Below, one piece after another: positions 9,501 through 13,273 of a stretch of DNA of 13,273 nucleotides. The notes beneath the pieces were generated by a model. It was given only the letters and a program-made list of their open reading frames with translations. It ran no database searches and was not told the origin of the DNA. The stretch covers positions 1 through 13,273 of the forward strand of contig JBAWEQ010000160.1 of assembly GCA_049591295.1 (NCBI GenBank), in the 5' to 3' direction. Position numbers and translations under genes: made by a program. The stretch is from DTPS01 sp049591295 (lineage in GTDB: Bacteria; Acidobacteriota; UBA4820; DSQY01). Each line of letters opens with the position of its first letter. The first letter of the stretch is position 1.

Positions 9501-11538
9501 GACGGCGGTGTGGTTCGACAATGCCGCCCCGCTCATTGATGTGTCGCGCATCGGCATGACGTTGGAGTGGGTGCTGCCCGACGACTTTATCACGTGTACC
9601 AGCTCGGGCGTGGCCACCAATCCACCGTGGTCCTATGGTTGGAAACAGACTGAGTACGGCACCTTCACTCCGTACAATAGCGGCAACGGAATTTCCTGGT
9701 TCGACAGCAACCATCACAGCGGAGACAACACTCCGGGGATTTGGAAGAACACCGGTAGTAGCACGTCATATGGGGTACCACCTGGTTCGGTCTCTTTGCA
9801 TCCAGGCTGGGATGGGTCGTGGTGCGTCGCAAGATGGACCTCGCCCGTCAGCGGGAGGGTGGCCATCTCTGGTTCCTTCGGCGCAGGCGACCGTGGCGCC
9901 ATGAGCTATGGGATCTATGTGGACGGCACCCGGCTCTTCTACAAGTACAGTGACCCCTCTGCGGAATCGTTCAGCTTCGTCCAAGATGTCTCCCCGGGTA
10001 CCATCGTGGAGTTCGCCGTAGGCACGGGCAGTGGAGGCTATGCGTACGGCAACACCCCCCTCTTCGTGTCTATCAGCCCGGCTAACACCAGTGCTGGCGC
10101 CATAGCGCCAGAGGTTGTGGGTCTTGCCGGAGCGGTAAAAAGCACTCTGCCGCCGATCAGTGCCTTTCTAAAAGATTTCAACACAGGTACAGAGATCGAC
10201 AGTGTGCCGGTCTGCACGGGTGGCAGCGTCATAGGAAACATCTGTGCCTCGCCTGGAGACGAAATTACGCTGACGGTGACGGATTCAGCGGGCAAGAGTA
10301 CGACGGTGTCGTTGGGGAAGGTGCCGGCAGAGAGCGCAGGATCGTTCGTGGGGCTTAGGGAGACCATGAGTTCGAATGCGGTGCAACTTGCGTATTCGGA
10401 GGACTGGCTGCTTGTGAATGATACGGACCGGGTGATGCTGATAGACGTGCTGGACCCCGCATCACCGGTGGTGAAGGCGACCTGGGTGGCGACCCAGGGG
10501 ACGATTTGGGACATGTCCGTGAGCGGGAACTTTGTGGAAATCCGGGACAACGACAATACGTATCTGCAAATTGGGGTCGACGGGAGCGGGAATCCGACGC
10601 TAACGAAGGTGTGGTCGTGGACAGCGGGAAACGGCGGCACCTATAGGCAAGCGGTGACCAACGGACAGGCCGAGTATCATAGCAGAGATGCCTACGTATA
10701 TTCTGTAGACGTGTCCACGCCATCGGCACCCAAGGACTACCATTACGTTAACGCGGCCGGCTACAACATTACGGACATGGGGATCTGGCGGAACTGGCTG
10801 CTGCTGTCGACCACGGCAGCAGACCGACCAGTCATCATTGCGAGCCTGGCCAACCCCTGGAGTCCTGTTTTCGACACGAATCTGTGGCCGGATGGTCTTG
10901 GGGACGGTTATGGCGCGGATCACCTATACCTTGCCGGAGACAAGCTCTATGTATCTAGGGGCTCGCATGGCATGGCGATTCTGGACTTGTTGGGGTCGCC
11001 AAGGCCTGTATGGCTCTCGACGCTAGCGCTGCCTTCGGTTTGCGAGGGCGTGACAACGACAGGGGCGGTTGCCTACCTGGCTACAGAGTATGGATATGGG
11101 ATGCATGTGCTAGATGTGAACGATCCATCTCAGCCCTCGCTGGTGGTTACCTATCCAGTTTCTGGAGCACCCCACGACGTGGTGGTGCGGAGCGGGTATG
11201 CCTACCTGGCCACCGGTGGCGGGGTGAGGACTGTTTCTCTGGCAGGAATCCAAGCACCGCTAATTGATCAGTCGAGAATCATCGTCCAACACAATGTTGG
11301 CGATACAAGCGCGCAAATCAGCGGCCTGTCCGGCGCTGTCTGGTCGGCGACGCCGCCTTGCGACGTAGTGGTAACGAATTCAAGGACAAGCGAGACGACT
11401 TCACCGACGACCTACGGCGACGGCAGCTTTAGCGCCGTGATTCTCGGTGCCTCGTCAGGAGACGCTCTCACGGTCACCGTCACCGACGCCGCCATACCGC
11501 CGCACAGTACCACAACATCGCTGGGGAGGCTGCCATGA
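517..11538 (+). CDS. Giant secreted modular protein: carboxypeptidase-regulatory-like repeats, Ig-like domains and two LVIVD β-propellers
   Basis: The gene encodes about 3673 residues from ATG 517, or 3708 from GTG 412. A Sec-type signal peptide has a basic stretch with RWARRWVR (about residues 21-28), a hydrophobic core GVWAAGVVCSLLV and a likely cleavage near residues 51-54 (RLAAQSA). In order follow: an unrecognised N-terminal region (55-925); 13 regulatory-like β-sandwiches (926-2091); two SbsA/Big_5-like domains (2092-2301); three bacterial Ig domains (2302-2587); one more regulatory-like domain (2590-2675); β-propeller 1 (2676-3014); a lectin/CBM-like insert (3015-3192); an Ig-like cap (3193-3271); β-propeller 2 (3274-3590); and a terminal Ig-like cap (3591-3673). 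No protease triad, glycosidase motif or other catalytic signature was recognised. Cysteines are sparse. No LPXTG, PEP-CTERM, C-terminal membrane helix or autotransporter barrel is visible, so anchoring is unknown. The architecture suggests a surface stalk or adhesin, which is inference. The stop overlaps the next start. Confidence 0.9.
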   Translation: MSGRGILEGAVCSLMGENRQRWARRWVRLAGQGVWAAGVVCSLLVPNRLAAQSAPWVTGDVAITGTSLTVFPSQQTVPLNVPTVVQTTYGGAQIPEGAVVEGDLSGPAFQTQQPLSAKPNEPFQIPPISVAGSYLLSDIRLVQGGVTLGAAVPSQVAIDVRNVLISSVTSRAMTWDEIQQSGILLNTNDYKAVRYTVGLGLKSGTVNLDFPVLFSASDPTRPPVVLNRLGVSGPPPLPNVISGTGSGGNADLADLGDLDLEPVQLSYNDGGSDFDELDIPELNLSGLLIFPNRITFLNQFFVVALLLQNGSPSGSSLTLNSVTSTITFPDGSQFVLKGTNPPALGNGAVPVMDPGPDGVLGTGDDRPVIVASMQGQSEFDVTTPKAGTYTVTINFTGTLNGLPSSQPITVHGKAYGVVVVRDPVFHVTFAHPAVVRQGDEYVVKVTVTNTSDGTTANDVTLALPSGNIEGAALVSGQPGNVSLGNLGPGQSATAQFTLLALRTGQVTVTSGSGTGGTTGTVVLTVGVGDAGIPLSPDTLILPPVVDEQLPADVVHAALDFLGLGWSLATAPPDQRPANMAPVSEGHIRYRANELTAEARYLKIAQGSGWTVRQAVAELCLEWLGNDLQDGAWDALRRLPADQLGPSKGQQLVAVLGSHLIVSGQNVLQAHEQFTRTGLLQAPHFSVAMDPSSASAAPNLWLEDGQHRRLGNPSATLVRDLPWGESLPLGGGTLLAVGHIDGSEHFTLHLEGTGDGRVDLSVAAPLPQGPSLVTFIGIPVGQSSQAKLVYDASLSSLVLENDLDGTGTFVEIPPTEILVLTLPRLAPVGAIQDLMADEAGRAVSVLFNRRVDTVSAGESSHYALSTRAVAGAYVQPDGRVVEVRAQSRISPLVTTNLVVTGVAAQDGSAMDPPSVTLPVKPFLTAPGGTVHGTVFGEDGAPLAGATVYLWEWDHDLLRQYGGGLEGPDPTHVTQELQTDASGQFYLDYVMATDHSFTIEAVDSATGDVARLSATFSVSQPQDLVVSLFMRSRGNVKGTISGADGMPAAGVLVTATELSTHEFKQVFSDQFGRYEIDKLPVGTISVLAQAPGGPYAQGTTSIHQPGDVAVLNLQLVSTQGGAVQGVVKDADGNVLPGAVAALMQGNQKPVTSVLTAGDGSFLLQGVPPGVYSLEILEPVTWIARRTLTVTIESGQTLDLHDILLPAPAGGQGTVTGRFLMADHVTPVAAGATVYIASQGSVIARATTDESGAFALSPVPVGSWTVTGYDPVSRRSASGSVTTYDGQTVGTVLYLPGYGVVYGTVYGFDSSGQRVKVSGAAVLLQGLQATTGSGGQYTFGQVGLGSDMKLVASLGVPPTDVGYGRVSVVSEGQSVQADIQLLGRGDLTVHTLVRGTGGNPDTDVAAQVTVISYEIDPTDLSLIRTVATDYSDATTGLITFHHLLGTSVSISATNGFNGSGGTSAQIRSGLATEATVYLEPTGSVQGTIFAPDGVTPVPHALVTLSTRGMPDRTLAADTDGHYGFDLVPMGYVQMTVQDSASGRRGFATGLLSDAAVPLRLDLTLLGSGEVAGTALEDDGSGALVPAANAVVTLKGSPPLLTMTTTTDVLGQFLFSKVEEGGYSVQAVDSSHAFTLAARASVQVVKDQTAQLTLTLGSFGTVQGQLVGADLTTPVPSAQVTLSLSNSTQVGFAVTDVNGEFSFAFVPVGVPFSLDVFDQRTGRSAHGSGTVSAANAVVDVPLHLNGIGTIQGTVWHYGGSDPVGNPLIQTVIPGQGSITATGDTQGVYLLSGLPEGSYTIRAVDPANGASGTGGTTLQGDAQTVTLDLTLPPFGAVEGDVVRADGVTPAAGAIVTLDSSHQTLADTQGHFHFGGVALATYWVSAADPLSRNGGKVQVALTENGQTAEAPVRFVGLGKVTGVVRDGSGNPVLGFQVVLHDANGYTGMDTLGPVGTDANGYYAFQDVRSGSLSVTVSGPPGSGDARRGSAAGTLSGDGASAELDVTLSAAGTVRGVLVDQEQKPVLGATVTLTKTATGETFFAGTDASGTFLFPVISIGSDGHFTLFVAGPWGGHVRGAGEITSDGQVVDVGTLVLDTAAPAVSSTVPTDSATGVPLDQVLSAVFQKPLDGSSVNGSTISLKENGGAPATCAVELSADGLTVTVTPSAALKPQTSYTFTVGPGIRDLSGNPMAEAKTVHFTSLDTIPPAVSTVYPADGATQVAQDAVPFVLSSEPIDSNSLGQGLFTVSIGGMPVSGTVSQPEPNKLLFMPASPFATDSVCSINISGYQDLAGNPMTPFSSAFATVDTLPPTVAVSLSASSVLPAGVVTVSAIASDNLGLDRVEFYANSALIGTATASSFEVSYTAPSQPGQVQITATAFDKAGNQASDTKALTVNADTNAPVVTVTSPQAGAEFMNGSAIAMQATATDDVGVVSVEFRLEDTAGGLIWNQVVASPPYQASYPVSGLSANLDRNVVVKASDLAGNVGQGGPVLVHLVYNHDPVITTVSPTSTTPAIAGSTLHMEATASDQDGTVGAVDFFINDAGVKTMTAAPYVYDYPISQPVGTSLVFQARVTGDKGEIVQSPAVSLTVVSGAGTTAVHGAVVNAQGVGVSGATVSADGYDPTASSGADGTFDLAGVPVTGGTLTLRATFVQGTVSYLATKDVVPIAGGTTQAGSLILYNPNDTSAIKGNLPLDGNAIRVARWDANYAVVATTSTTVTQNHIYVIDVSNPAAPANKAQWTDTSVISDMKVCGNYVFVGDSGLTILQIGHNGSLTQVSQVAAGAFPGGAPISSYPNAVAVSQHYAYVANYSNVWTLDVSNPSNPSFVSVYGPADCGRASLVDLKIWRNELLGITSFYDDGGSNQSLVVGVIGSTGEPTWTDVVDVGAAAQDGGRTLMRMFVDGNTLYVSRGPSGVVAFDLAENVQPAYKGVILSGGNAAGMFAAGEQLYVAAGMTPGVQWIQNLTTGTAAISAQVDTPGEATDIAMTANALVVADGSAGVTAVWFDNAAPLIDVSRIGMTLEWVLPDDFITCTSSGVATNPPWSYGWKQTEYGTFTPYNSGNGISWFDSNHHSGDNTPGIWKNTGSSTSYGVPPGSVSLHPGWDGSWCVARWTSPVSGRVAISGSFGAGDRGAMSYGIYVDGTRLFYKYSDPSAESFSFVQDVSPGTIVEFAVGTGSGGYAYGNTPLFVSISPANTSAGAIAPEVVGLAGAVKSTLPPISAFLKDFNTGTEIDSVPVCTGGSVIGNICASPGDEITLTVTDSAGKSTTVSLGKVPAESAGSFVGLRETMSSNAVQLAYSEDWLLVNDTDRVMLIDVLDPASPVVKATWVATQGTIWDMSVSGNFVEIRDNDNTYLQIGVDGSGNPTLTKVWSWTAGNGGTYRQAVTNGQAEYHSRDAYVYSVDVSTPSAPKDYHYVNAAGYNITDMGIWRNWLLLSTTAADRPVIIASLANPWSPVFDTNLWPDGLGDGYGADHLYLAGDKLYVSRGSHGMAILDLLGSPRPVWLSTLALPSVCEGVTTTGAVAYLATEYGYGMHVLDVNDPSQPSLVVTYPVSGAPHDVVVRSGYAYLATGGGVRTVSLAGIQAPLIDQSRIIVQHNVGDTSAQISGLSGAVWSATPPCDVVVTNSRTSETTSPTTYGDGSFSAVILGASSGDALTVTVTDAAIPPHSTTTSLGRLP
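679..3291 (+). other. N-terminal region of the giant protein: unknown β-rich module, acidic loop, CARDB-like domain, helical island, Ig-like domain
   Basis: Residues 55-925, counted from the ATG at 517. Residues about 55-350 are β-rich and I do not recognise them. They include a mixed segment with SRAMTWDEIQQSGILL leading into SGTVNLDFPVLF, which looks like a folded module rather than a linker. Residues 353-365 read DPGPDGVLGTGDD (nt 1573-1611), an acidic Gly-rich loop like thrombospondin type-3 or dockerin calcium loops. Residues about 421-528 contain YVVKVTVTNTSDG and NLGPGQSATAQFTL, typical of CARDB/NEW3-type domains. Residues about 544-675 are predicted mainly helical (VRQAVAELCLEWLGNDL), unusual in an otherwise β protein. 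Residues 819-918 (AVSVLFNRRVD, then a late VTGVAAQDGSAMD) resemble an SbsA/Big_5 Ig-like domain. Confidence 0.5.
3292..6789 (+). repeat. Thirteen tandem carboxypeptidase-regulatory-like domain repeats (protein-level repeat array)
   Basis: Units begin at about nt 3292, 3607, 3868, 4138, 4399, 4657, 4948, 5206, 5479, 5743, 6001, 6247 and 6526, so the period is 246-315 nt (roughly 82-105 residues). Most start with G-x-V-x-G-x-V followed by a D-G or G-G turn, then P-V/L-x-G-A-x-V-x-L, then a T-D-x-x-G-x-F/Y-x-F turn, a x-V-P-x-G-x-Y/W strand and a final V-T-L-D-L-x-L strand. This is the pattern of the transthyretin-like CarboxypepD_reg fold. Unit 6 (from 4657) is the most divergent. No long identical DNA stretches were seen between units, so the array is old rather than recently amplified. 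Such tandem β-sandwiches usually make extended stalks. Confidence 0.8.
6790..8283 (+). other. Five Ig-like domains of the giant protein (two SbsA/Big_5-like, three bacterial Ig)
   Basis: Two consecutive domains (6790-7110 and 7111-7419) share the start P-A-V-S-x-x-x-P-x-D-x-A-T-x-V and the late motif DLSGNPM or DLAGNPM, the hallmark of the SbsA/Big_5 Ig-like family of cell-surface proteins. Three more (7420-7692, 7693-7992, 7993-8283) have the pattern P-x-V-x-V, then V-x-x-x-A-x-A-x-D-x-x-G-x-V/L-x-x-V-E-F and a final A-x-D-x-A-G-N strand, typical of bacterial Ig domains in surface and exported proteins. They sit between the long repeat array and the propeller units and probably act as spacers. 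Confidence 0.75.
8284..8541 (+). repeat. Fourteenth carboxypeptidase-regulatory-like domain, isolated from the main array
   Basis: The segment opens TAVHGAVVNAQGVGVSGATV, has the SGADGTFDLAGVPV turn and ends in a TTQAGSLILY strand, the same pattern as the 13-unit array. It is separated from that array by five Ig-like domains and directly precedes propeller 1, so it may act as the hinge that carries the head region. Confidence 0.7.
8542..9558 (+). repeat. LVIVD-type β-propeller 1
   Basis: Repeated blade signatures are visible: HIYVIDVSNPAAPANKAQW, VWTLDVSNPSNPSFVSVY, GNTLYVSRGPSGVVAFDL and ALVVADGSAGVTAVWFD. The pairing of 'Y-x-Y-V-A' strands with 'h-x-h-h-D-V-S-N-P-x-x-P' strands is the LVIVD repeat pattern, which folds as a β-propeller in secreted proteins of many environmental bacteria. 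About 339 residues would fit six or seven blades. The unit ends with APLIDVSRIGM. It is clearly homologous to propeller 2. Binding or structural roles are possible. No active-site residues can be named. Confidence 0.7.
9559..10092 (+). other. Lectin/CBM-like β-sandwich inserted after propeller 1
   Basis: The domain contains PPWSYGWKQTEYGTFTPY, GISWFD, SLHPGWDGSWCVARWTSPVS, an ISGSFGAGD strand, YVDGTRLFY and a final VEFAVGTG with GYAYGNTPLF. This series (W-S-Y-G, then G-I-S-W, then L-H-P-G, then V-x-R-W-T-A/S-P, then F-A-V-G-x-G) recalls a β-sandwich domain found in exported proteins of Planctomycetes, Verrucomicrobia and PEP-CTERM-bearing bacteria. Its carbohydrate-binding role is assumed rather than proven. 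Aromatic residues are enriched relative to neighbouring domains, which fits sugar contact. There is no equivalent after propeller 2. Confidence 0.55.
10093..10329 (+). other. Small Ig-like cap domain following unit 1
   Basis: The segment runs from GAIAPEVVGLAGAVKS to the end of GDEITLTVTDSAGKS and TTVSLGKVPAE. It matches the last 80 residues of the protein (VGLAGAVKSTLPP against ISGLSGAVWSATPP, and LTVTDSAGKSTTVSLGKVP against a similar SLGRLP end). It is therefore the closing domain of a repeating 'propeller + cap' unit. The strand pattern suggests a compact β-sandwich, and no further function can be assigned. Confidence 0.55.
10336..11286 (+). repeat. LVIVD-type β-propeller 2, homologous to propeller 1
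   Basis: Blade signatures include DRVMLIDVLDPASPVVKATW, AYVYSVDVSTPSAPKDYHYV, DKLYVSRGSHGMAILDL and GMHVLDVNDPSQPSLVVTY. The matches to propeller 1 are in the same order: IWDMSVSGNFV to ISDMKVCGNYV, YLQIGVDGSGNPTLTKV to ILQIGHNGSLTQVS, DMGIWRNWLL to DLKIWRNELL, LYVSRGSHG to LYVSRGPSG, and APLIDQSRIIV to APLIDVSRIGM. The two propellers therefore arose by duplication of a whole propeller and have since diverged strongly. Confidence 0.7.
11287..11535 (+). other. C-terminal Ig-like cap domain (end of the giant protein)
   Basis: This is the second copy of the small cap found after unit 1, ending SLGRLP directly before the stop. It joins propeller 2 with only a short QHNVGDTSAQ link. Because the protein ends inside an ordinary β-domain, it carries no visible C-terminal anchor or secretion signal. 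Confidence 0.55.
11523..11529 (+). promoter_or_regulatory. Ribosome-binding site of the second gene, inside the end of the first
   Basis: GGGGAGG lies five bases before the ATG at 11535, within the last codons of the giant gene. With the ATGA stop/start overlap, it favours the 11535 start and translational coupling. Two later in-frame ATGs (11607, 11622) also have purine-rich upstream sequence and would give a more usual signal-peptide length. Confidence 0.55.
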
Positions 11539-13273
11539 ACAGGTCGAGCGAGGGGAAGAGGCAGCCGAGTCTGGGCGACGCGAAACGGGGGCATGAGGGG
11601 GCGGGAATGAGGACGGAAGGAATGGCAGGAACGACTCGAAAGCACATCGCGCAGACCGCAGGACTCTTCCTCTGCGGACTTCTGAGCCTCCCGGTCCTTC
11701 TTCCCACCCTCAAGGCTCAAGCTCCACCGCCTTCTTTGCCTTCGCTGGTCAACCGCTTCGCGTGGTTCGGATGCGAGTCGGTGACGGTGAACGGGAGCAC
11801 GAAGGTCCATGGCGTGCCGTCGGTGGGTGGAGCGCAGGGTTTCGGCGGACACGTGGGGTCCAACGGCGGGATCCTGGTGAACGGCTCGAACACCATCGAC
11901 GGCAACGTGACACCCGGTCCTGGCCAGATAGTGCGGATCAACGGCAGCCAGAACCAGGTCACCGGCTCTACGGCACCGGCCACCGAGGCGCTTCCGTGCG
12001 AGTCGGTGAGCGTCGCCTCCTGGGCGGCCTATGCCCAGGTCAATAACAATAACGCGGCCATTCCCCCTAAGAATCTGAACTCGCAAGGAAACTTCTCCCT
12101 CACCGGCAACAAGACCTGCACCCTGCCCGGCGGCATTTACTATGTCGGCTCCTTCACCGTCTCCGGCACGGGCAGCCTGATCGTGACGGCCCCCGCGGTC
12201 TTCGTGGTGACGCAATCGCTCACCATCAACGGCGGCTGTTCGGTCAACGCGGGCGGCGCCCCGGCGAACCTCTTCATTATCTGCGCCACCGCCTCAGGAG
12301 TCACCCTGAACGGCAGCGGGACGATGAGCCTTGCGGTCTACGCGCCGCTCTCTCGGATCACGGTGAACGGCAGCCTGAAGGGTACGGGCAACCTCTGGGG
12401 GCAGGCCCTGACGGGAAATGGCAGCGTCCAGTGGAACCGGGTGAAGAGCAGTTCCGCCCCGACCGTGGCCATCGGCCAGCCCGCCGACGGCTCCACGGTG
12501 ACCCAGGCCAAGCCCGCCATCGCGATCACGTACCAGGAAGAGGCGGGCGGAGCGGGGCTCAATCTCCAGTCGCTGACGGTCGCCCTCGACGGCGCCGACA
12601 TCACGGGTAGCCTCACCGTCACGGATACGGGGGCCACGGGGACGGCGCCCTCGGCCCTGGCGGAAGGCGCTCATACGCTTCAGGCCTCCATTTCGGATTA
12701 CGACGGCAACAGTGCGCAGGCCCAGTCCACCTTCACCGTTCAGGCGGCGGGCGACACGACGCCCCCCACGATCACGATCACCGGGGTGACCGACGGCTCG
12801 TGGACCAACGCGGACGTGGCCGCCCAGGTGAGCGTCGCCGATCCCCACCTCGATCCGGGCTCGGTCACGATCACGCTCAACGGCATGCCCTACGCCTCGG
12901 GCACCCCCGTCACCGCCGACGGCTACTACGTGCTCTCCGTCTCGGCTGCCGACACCTTCGGGAACGCCGCCCAGGCCTCGGTGAGCTTCGCCGTGGACAA
13001 GACGCCCCCCGCCATCGCCGTCAGCAGCCCCGCCGACAACGGCGTTGTGAACGCGACGCCAGTGACCCTCACGGGCTACATTCAGGATGCCCACCCGGAA
13101 ACCCTGACGGTCAACGGGAGCGCCGTGGGCAGCCCTGGCCAGTCCTCCTTCAGCGCCCCCGTGGCCCTCATCGAGGGGGCCAACGTGATCACGTTGGCCG
13201 CCACCGCCCGGGCCGGCAACGGCACCACCCGCGCCTGGCACGTGACGCTGAAGACCACGGCCCCCACCGTGAC
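11535..13273 (+). CDS. Secreted NGS-rich β-solenoid-like (DUF7305-like) protein with Ig-like domains (partial, runs off right edge)
   Basis: The frame is open for 579 codons without a stop. A long charged leader (to about residue 36, TTRK) precedes a hydrophobic core TAGLFLCGLLSLPVLL and a likely cleavage after LKAQA (about residue 63). Translation from Met25 or Met30 would give a more ordinary signal peptide. Residues about 77-305 form a β-solenoid-like domain, and at least three Ig-like domains follow (308-406, 408-488 and from 489). The gene overlaps the giant gene by four bases, so both products were probably made together and exported by Sec. No catalytic motif is visible. I infer a cell-surface or extracellular structural role. 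Total length and C-terminal anchoring are unknown because the gene leaves the window. Confidence 0.85.
   Translation, partial: MNRSSEGKRQPSLGDAKRGHEGAGMRTEGMAGTTRKHIAQTAGLFLCGLLSLPVLLPTLKAQAPPPSLPSLVNRFAWFGCESVTVNGSTKVHGVPSVGGAQGFGGHVGSNGGILVNGSNTIDGNVTPGPGQIVRINGSQNQVTGSTAPATEALPCESVSVASWAAYAQVNNNNAAIPPKNLNSQGNFSLTGNKTCTLPGGIYYVGSFTVSGTGSLIVTAPAVFVVTQSLTINGGCSVNAGGAPANLFIICATASGVTLNGSGTMSLAVYAPLSRITVNGSLKGTGNLWGQALTGNGSVQWNRVKSSSAPTVAIGQPADGSTVTQAKPAIAITYQEEAGGAGLNLQSLTVALDGADITGSLTVTDTGATGTAPSALAEGAHTLQASISDYDGNSAQAQSTFTVQAAGDTTPPTITITGVTDGSWTNADVAAQVSVADPHLDPGSVTITLNGMPYASGTPVTADGYYVLSVSAADTFGNAAQASVSFAVDKTPPAIAVSSPADNGVVNATPVTLTGYIQDAHPETLTVNGSAVGSPGQSSFSAPVALIEGANVITLAATARAGNGTTRAWHVTLKTTAPTV
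11763..12449 (+). other. DUF7305-like β-solenoid domain of the second protein
   Basis: The region contains LPGGIYYVGSFTVSGTGSL, then VFVVTQSLTINGGC, PANLFIICATASGVTLNGSG, MSLAVYAPLSRITVNGS and NLWGQALTGNGSVQWNRV. The order 'L-P-G-G-x-Y-Y-V', 'N-L-x-I-x-x-x-A', 'h-x-A-V-Y-A-P', 'G-x-h-x-G' matches the DUF7305 pattern, a short β-helical module seen in exported proteins and some pilus-assembly (PilX-type) proteins. The tripeptide NGS after an aliphatic residue recurs at regular turns (VNGS, INGS, LNGS). CESV occurs twice (residue 80 and near 12000), suggesting an internal duplication. Confidence 0.6.
12456..13273 (+). other. Tandem bacterial Ig-like domains of the second protein (array continues past the window)
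   Basis: Three units are visible. The first starts APTVAIGQPADGSTV (12456), the second TTPPTITITGV (12756) and the third KTPPAIAVSSPADNGVV (12999). Each ends with a strand leading to a new T-x-P-P or T-A-P-T start. The last bases (TTAPTV) begin a fourth unit. The pattern is that of bacterial Ig domains in surface proteins, with the same D/T-x-P-P linkers as the Ig block of the giant protein. Confidence 0.7.

Noticed and set aside
12294..13241. Antisense frame of 315 codons over the second gene
   Set aside because: Composition is Gly/Arg/Val-rich with no motif, opposite well-formed Ig-like domains.

Overview
The window holds two large secreted proteins encoded head to tail on the + strand, preceded by the tail of an insertion sequence. 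Everything convincing reads on the + strand. The GC-rich DNA, the very large Sec-type proteins built from β-sandwich and β-propeller modules, and the signal peptides ending in AAQ or AQA suggest an environmental Gram-negative bacterium. Acidobacteriota (Holophaga/Geothrix-like), Desulfobacterota/Geobacterales or Myxococcota are all plausible. No housekeeping gene is present, so this placement is weak.

Layout. Bases 1-60 are the last 19 codons of a DDE-type transposase, and the insertion sequence probably ends near base 240. A good sigma70-type promoter (TTGACA, 17-nt spacer, extended TGC-TAGAAG) lies at 283-311. It is followed by a leader of about 200 nt with a perfect 7-bp hairpin at 333-349. 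The giant gene runs from 517 (my preferred ATG; the frame opens at a GTG at 412) to 11538. It encodes about 3673 residues: signal peptide; unknown N-terminal region with a TSP3-like acidic loop, a CARDB-like β-domain and a helical island; 13 tandem carboxypeptidase-regulatory-like β-sandwiches; two SbsA/Big_5-like domains; three bacterial Ig domains; one more regulatory-like domain; then two homologous units of 'LVIVD β-propeller + small Ig-like cap'. A lectin/CBM-like domain is inserted in the first unit only. The second gene starts at 11535, overlapping the first stop (ATGA), and runs off the window. It encodes a secreted protein with an NGS-rich β-solenoid-like domain (DUF7305-like) followed by at least three Ig-like domains.

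The two genes look co-transcribed and translationally coupled, and both products carry export signals. The simplest reading is a surface or extracellular adhesion/fibre system: a long β-sandwich stalk presenting duplicated propeller heads and a putative sugar-binding domain, with a second adhesin- or polymer-like partner. No catalytic motif was recognised, so function is inferred from architecture only. The most notable points are the duplicated propeller unit with its one-sided insertion, the drop in GC at the propeller module, and the overall architecture, which does not match any named system I know.
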